The position numbers were made by a program, and so were the translations under genes. A stretch of DNA of 7,561 nt from Alphaproteobacteria bacterium (GTDB lineage: Bacteria; Pseudomonadota; Alphaproteobacteria; ATCC43930; CGMCC-115725): the NCBI GenBank assembly GCA_028866355.1, contig JAGWIH010000107.1, positions 1 to 7,561 of the forward strand. The letters are read 5' to 3'. Shown here one piece after another: positions 6,192 through 7,561 of this stretch. Each line of letters starts with the position of its first letter. Within the stretch, counting starts at the first letter, position 1. The notes beneath the pieces are model-generated. The model saw only the letters and a program-made list of their open reading frames with translations, was not told the DNA's origin and searched no databases.

Positions 6192-7211
6192 ATGCGTGTT
6201 TATTACGATCGCGACGCCGATGTGAACCTGATCAAGGGCAAGAAGGTGCTGGTCGTCGGTTACGGCAGCCAGGGCCACGCCCATGCCATGAACCTGCGTG
6301 ACAGCGGCGTGAAAGAGGTGCGCGTCGCGCTGCGGCCCGGCTCGGCCACCGCCAAGAAGGCGGAAGCCGCCAAGTTCCAGGTCGTCTCGCCGGCCGACGG
6401 TGCCAAATGGGCGGACGTGGTCATGGTTCTTACGCCCGACGAGCTGCAAGCCAAGCTCTATAACGACGATCTGAAGCCGAACATGCGGCCGGACACGGCG
6501 CTCGCCTTCGCACACGGCTTCAACATCCATTTCAAGCTGATCGAGCCGCGTCCCGACATGGACGTGTTCATGATCGCGCCGAAAGGGCCTGGTCACACCG
6601 TGCGCGCAGAATATGTCCGCGGCGGTGGCGTGCCGTGCCTTGTCGCGGTTGCGCAAAATCCGTCGGCCAATGCGCTCGAGCTCGCGCTCAGCTATGCCTC
6701 GGCGATCGGCGGCGGCCGCGCCGGCGTGATCGAGACGACGTTCAAGGAAGAATGCGAAACCGATCTCTTCGGCGAGCAGTGCGTTTTGTGCGGCGGCCTC
6801 ACCTCGCTGATCATGGCCGGCTATGAAACGCTGGTCGAAGCCGGTTACGCGCCCGAGATGGCGTACTTCGAATGCCTGCACGAGGTGAAATTGATCGTCG
6901 ATCTGATGTATGAGGGCGGCATCGCCAACATGCGCTACTCGGTGTCGAACACCGCCGAGTACGGCGACTATGTGAGCGGCCCGCGCATCATCGATGCGCG
7001 CGTGAAAGCCGAAATGAAACGCGTGCTCAACGACATTCAGTCCGGACGTTTCGCGCGCGAATGGGTGCTCGAGAACGCGGCGGGTCAGGCGAGCTTCAAG
7101 GCGATGCGCCGCCGCGGCGCCGAGCATCCGGTGGAGCAGATCGGCGAGAAGCTGCGCGCGATGATGCCGTGGATTTCCGCCAACCGGCTGGTCGATAAAT
7201 CCAAGAACTAG
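6192..7211 (+). CDS. ilvC: Ketol-acid reductoisomerase (class I, NADP-dependent)
   Basis: IlvC isomerises and reduces 2-acetolactate to 2,3-dihydroxyisovalerate, and the homologous isoleucine precursor likewise, using NADPH and Mg: the second common step of the pathway. The 339 residues are the normal length of the short class I enzyme with one C-terminal knotted domain. The Rossmann fingerprint is VGYGSQGHA (22-30). R48, S51 and T53 in the following loop fit preference for NADPH. Catalytic and metal residues are all present: H108 in AHGFN, K131 in APKGPGH, D191 and E195 in DLFGEQ, E227 and E231 in the FECLHE helix, and S252 in SVSNTAEYGD. The gene follows ilvN by 33 bases and is the last identified gene of the ilvB-ilvN-ilvC unit. 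A likely terminator lies about 50 bases beyond its stop. Nothing in it is unusual. Confidence 0.98.
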   Translation: MRVYYDRDADVNLIKGKKVLVVGYGSQGHAHAMNLRDSGVKEVRVALRPGSATAKKAEAAKFQVVSPADGAKWADVVMVLTPDELQAKLYNDDLKPNMRPDTALAFAHGFNIHFKLIEPRPDMDVFMIAPKGPGHTVRAEYVRGGGVPCLVAVAQNPSANALELALSYASAIGGGRAGVIETTFKEECETDLFGEQCVLCGGLTSLIMAGYETLVEAGYAPEMAYFECLHEVKLIVDLMYEGGIANMRYSVSNTAEYGDYVSGPRIIDARVKAEMKRVLNDIQSGRFAREWVLENAAGQASFKAMRRRGAEHPVEQIGEKLRAMMPWISANRLVDKSKN

Positions 7212-7259
7212 CGTGGTGGGGCGCCGGGCACCGCCACAGAAAGCTTGCGGTTCCTCAGC

Positions 7260-7295
7260 AAGCCGGGCTAAACATAGTGCCGGCCTTGATTTTTT
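7260..7295 (+). terminator. Probable intrinsic terminator of the ilvB-ilvN-ilvC operon
   Basis: AAGCCGG (7260-7266) pairs with CCGGCCTT (7280-7287) as seven base pairs with one bulged C around a 13-base loop. Three bases later comes a run of six T (7290-7295), the longest T-run in this gap. It starts 48 bases after the ilvC stop. Its 5' arm overlaps the 3' arm of another perfect 6-bp hairpin, GCTTGC/GCAAGC (7243-7248 and 7258-7263), so the two cannot form together. A third stem, GTGGTGG/CCGCCAC with one G-T pair (7213-7219 and 7231-7237), sits right after the stop. Confidence 0.55.
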
Positions 7296-7399
7296 CGCCT
7301 TACCAGGAAACCGGCCAGTGGCGCCAGGCGACGGCGCGGGTCGATAGAAAGCGGGCAAATATGGCCATGACGTTTGCAGCCAAGGTTAACCGGGCGTTT

Positions 7400-7444
7400 C
7401 CGCGCCGGGTCGACTGCGTCTGCCGTCTGGCTGGCCCGGCGCGG
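7400..7444 (+). repeat. Strong 13-bp hairpin downstream of ilvC
   Basis: The arm 7400-7412 (CCGCGCCGGGTCG) pairs with 7432-7444 (TGGCCCGGCGCGG) at all 13 positions, with two G-T pairs, around a 19-base loop. No T-run follows on either strand, so it is not an ordinary intrinsic terminator. The four G's at 7444-7447, partly in its 3' arm, could instead pair with the four C's at 7474-7477 in the next hairpin. Confidence 0.6.
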
Positions 7445-7472
7445 GGGAACGGCGGCACGCTGCGACTTAGCT

Positions 7473-7517
7473 GCCCCTGAGCGCGGGCGCGATGGAGCCC
7501 GCTCGCGTTCGAGGGGC
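7473..7517 (+). repeat. Long imperfect hairpin near the right end
   Basis: GCCCCT (7473-7478) pairs with AGGGGC (7512-7517). After a 1-by-2 internal loop, AGCGCGGGCG (7480-7489) pairs with CGCTCGCGTT (7500-7509), including two G-T pairs, leaving a 10-base loop. An alternative inner pairing, GCGGGC with GCCCGC, is also possible. No T-run follows. It ends 34 bases before the possible ribosome binding site of the next gene. Confidence 0.55.
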
Positions 7518-7551
7518 ATCGGCCACGGCTCAACGTTATTTCCCTGAGACA

Positions 7552-7558
7552 TGAGGAA
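7552..7558 (+). promoter_or_regulatory. Possible ribosome binding site of a gene beyond the window
   Basis: TGAGGAA lies three bases before the window ends, at a distance that would suit a start codon just outside. In related genomes a leucine-pathway gene such as leuA often follows ilvC, but nothing visible here identifies the next gene. Confidence 0.3.
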
Positions 7559-7561
7559 TCG

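Larger units (their letters stand above)
7212..7561. other. Intergenic region after ilvC: no convincing gene, several hairpins
   Basis: This 350-base stretch has no recognisable protein. After the ilvC terminator it holds two strong hairpins (7400-7444 and 7473-7517) and a Shine-Dalgarno-like sequence at the extreme right end. Open frames exist on both strands, but their translations are Arg/Pro-rich and unlike any family I know. I see no clear sigma-70 promoter in it. The most economical reading is operon end plus the 5' leader of a further plus-strand gene beyond the window. Confidence 0.5.

Noticed and set aside
5466..7358. 630-codon open frame on the minus strand across ilvB, ilvN and ilvC
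   Set aside because: It is antisense to three certain genes. Its His/Arg/Asp-rich translation with no domain is typical of the complement of GC-rich coding DNA.
7268..7552. 94-codon minus-strand open frame after ilvC
   Set aside because: It is Arg/Pro-rich without a motif, spans the terminator and both hairpins, and has no supporting ribosome binding site or family resemblance.
1..7561. CRISPR arrays, insertion sequences, tRNA genes, defence or phage genes
   Set aside because: I looked for regularly spaced repeats, terminal inverted repeats, cloverleaf-like segments and accessory ORFs. None is present; almost all of the sequence is explained by seven core genes.

Overview
The window comes from a GC-rich alphaproteobacterium. 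The evidence is the gene order (Do-type protease, serB, miaA, ilvB, ilvN, ilvC), which recurs in Rhizobiales and Rhodospirillales, together with alphaproteobacterial wording in MiaA and in acetolactate synthase. The genus cannot be fixed from the sequence alone. Coding density is high. I see no insertion sequences, CRISPR arrays, tRNA or rRNA genes, phage genes or defence genes: this is ordinary core chromosome.

Layout. The plus strand opens inside a periplasmic DegP/HtrA protease (2-1144, 5' end missing). It converges, with a 7-base gap, on a minus-strand pair: marC (1152-1757, membrane protein of unknown role) downstream of serB (1810-2718, phosphoserine phosphatase). serB diverges from miaA (2785-3744, tRNA dimethylallyltransferase) across 66 bp. 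Next come ilvB (3860-5638), ilvN (5646-6158) and ilvC (6192-7211) on the plus strand. ilvB and ilvN encode the catalytic and regulatory subunits of acetolactate synthase, and ilvC encodes ketol-acid reductoisomerase, so the trio carries out the first two common steps of valine, leucine and isoleucine synthesis. ilvB and ilvN are 7 bases apart and probably translationally coupled; ilvC has its own strong ribosome binding site. The last 350 bases hold no convincing gene. They contain a likely terminator for ilvC, then two strong hairpins, then a Shine-Dalgarno-like sequence at the window edge, which suggests the 5' leader of another gene just outside.

What deserves a second look is regulatory rather than a new system. 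(1) ilvB has a 5' leader with an 11-bp imperfect stem followed directly by a T-rich run, placed between a candidate promoter inside the miaA stop region and the ilvB start. It looks like an attenuator but has no visible leader peptide. (2) The structured 7398-7517 region may be the leader of the next gene. (3) The SerB motif I reads D-M-E-A-T, with Glu where the general acid/base Asp is expected. (4) IlvB has Glu at the Mg-binding 'GD' position of its thiamine-diphosphate motif, which is probably a clade variant. (5) An 8-bp perfect hairpin contains the stop codons of both convergent genes degP and marC. I found no previously undescribed multi-gene system.
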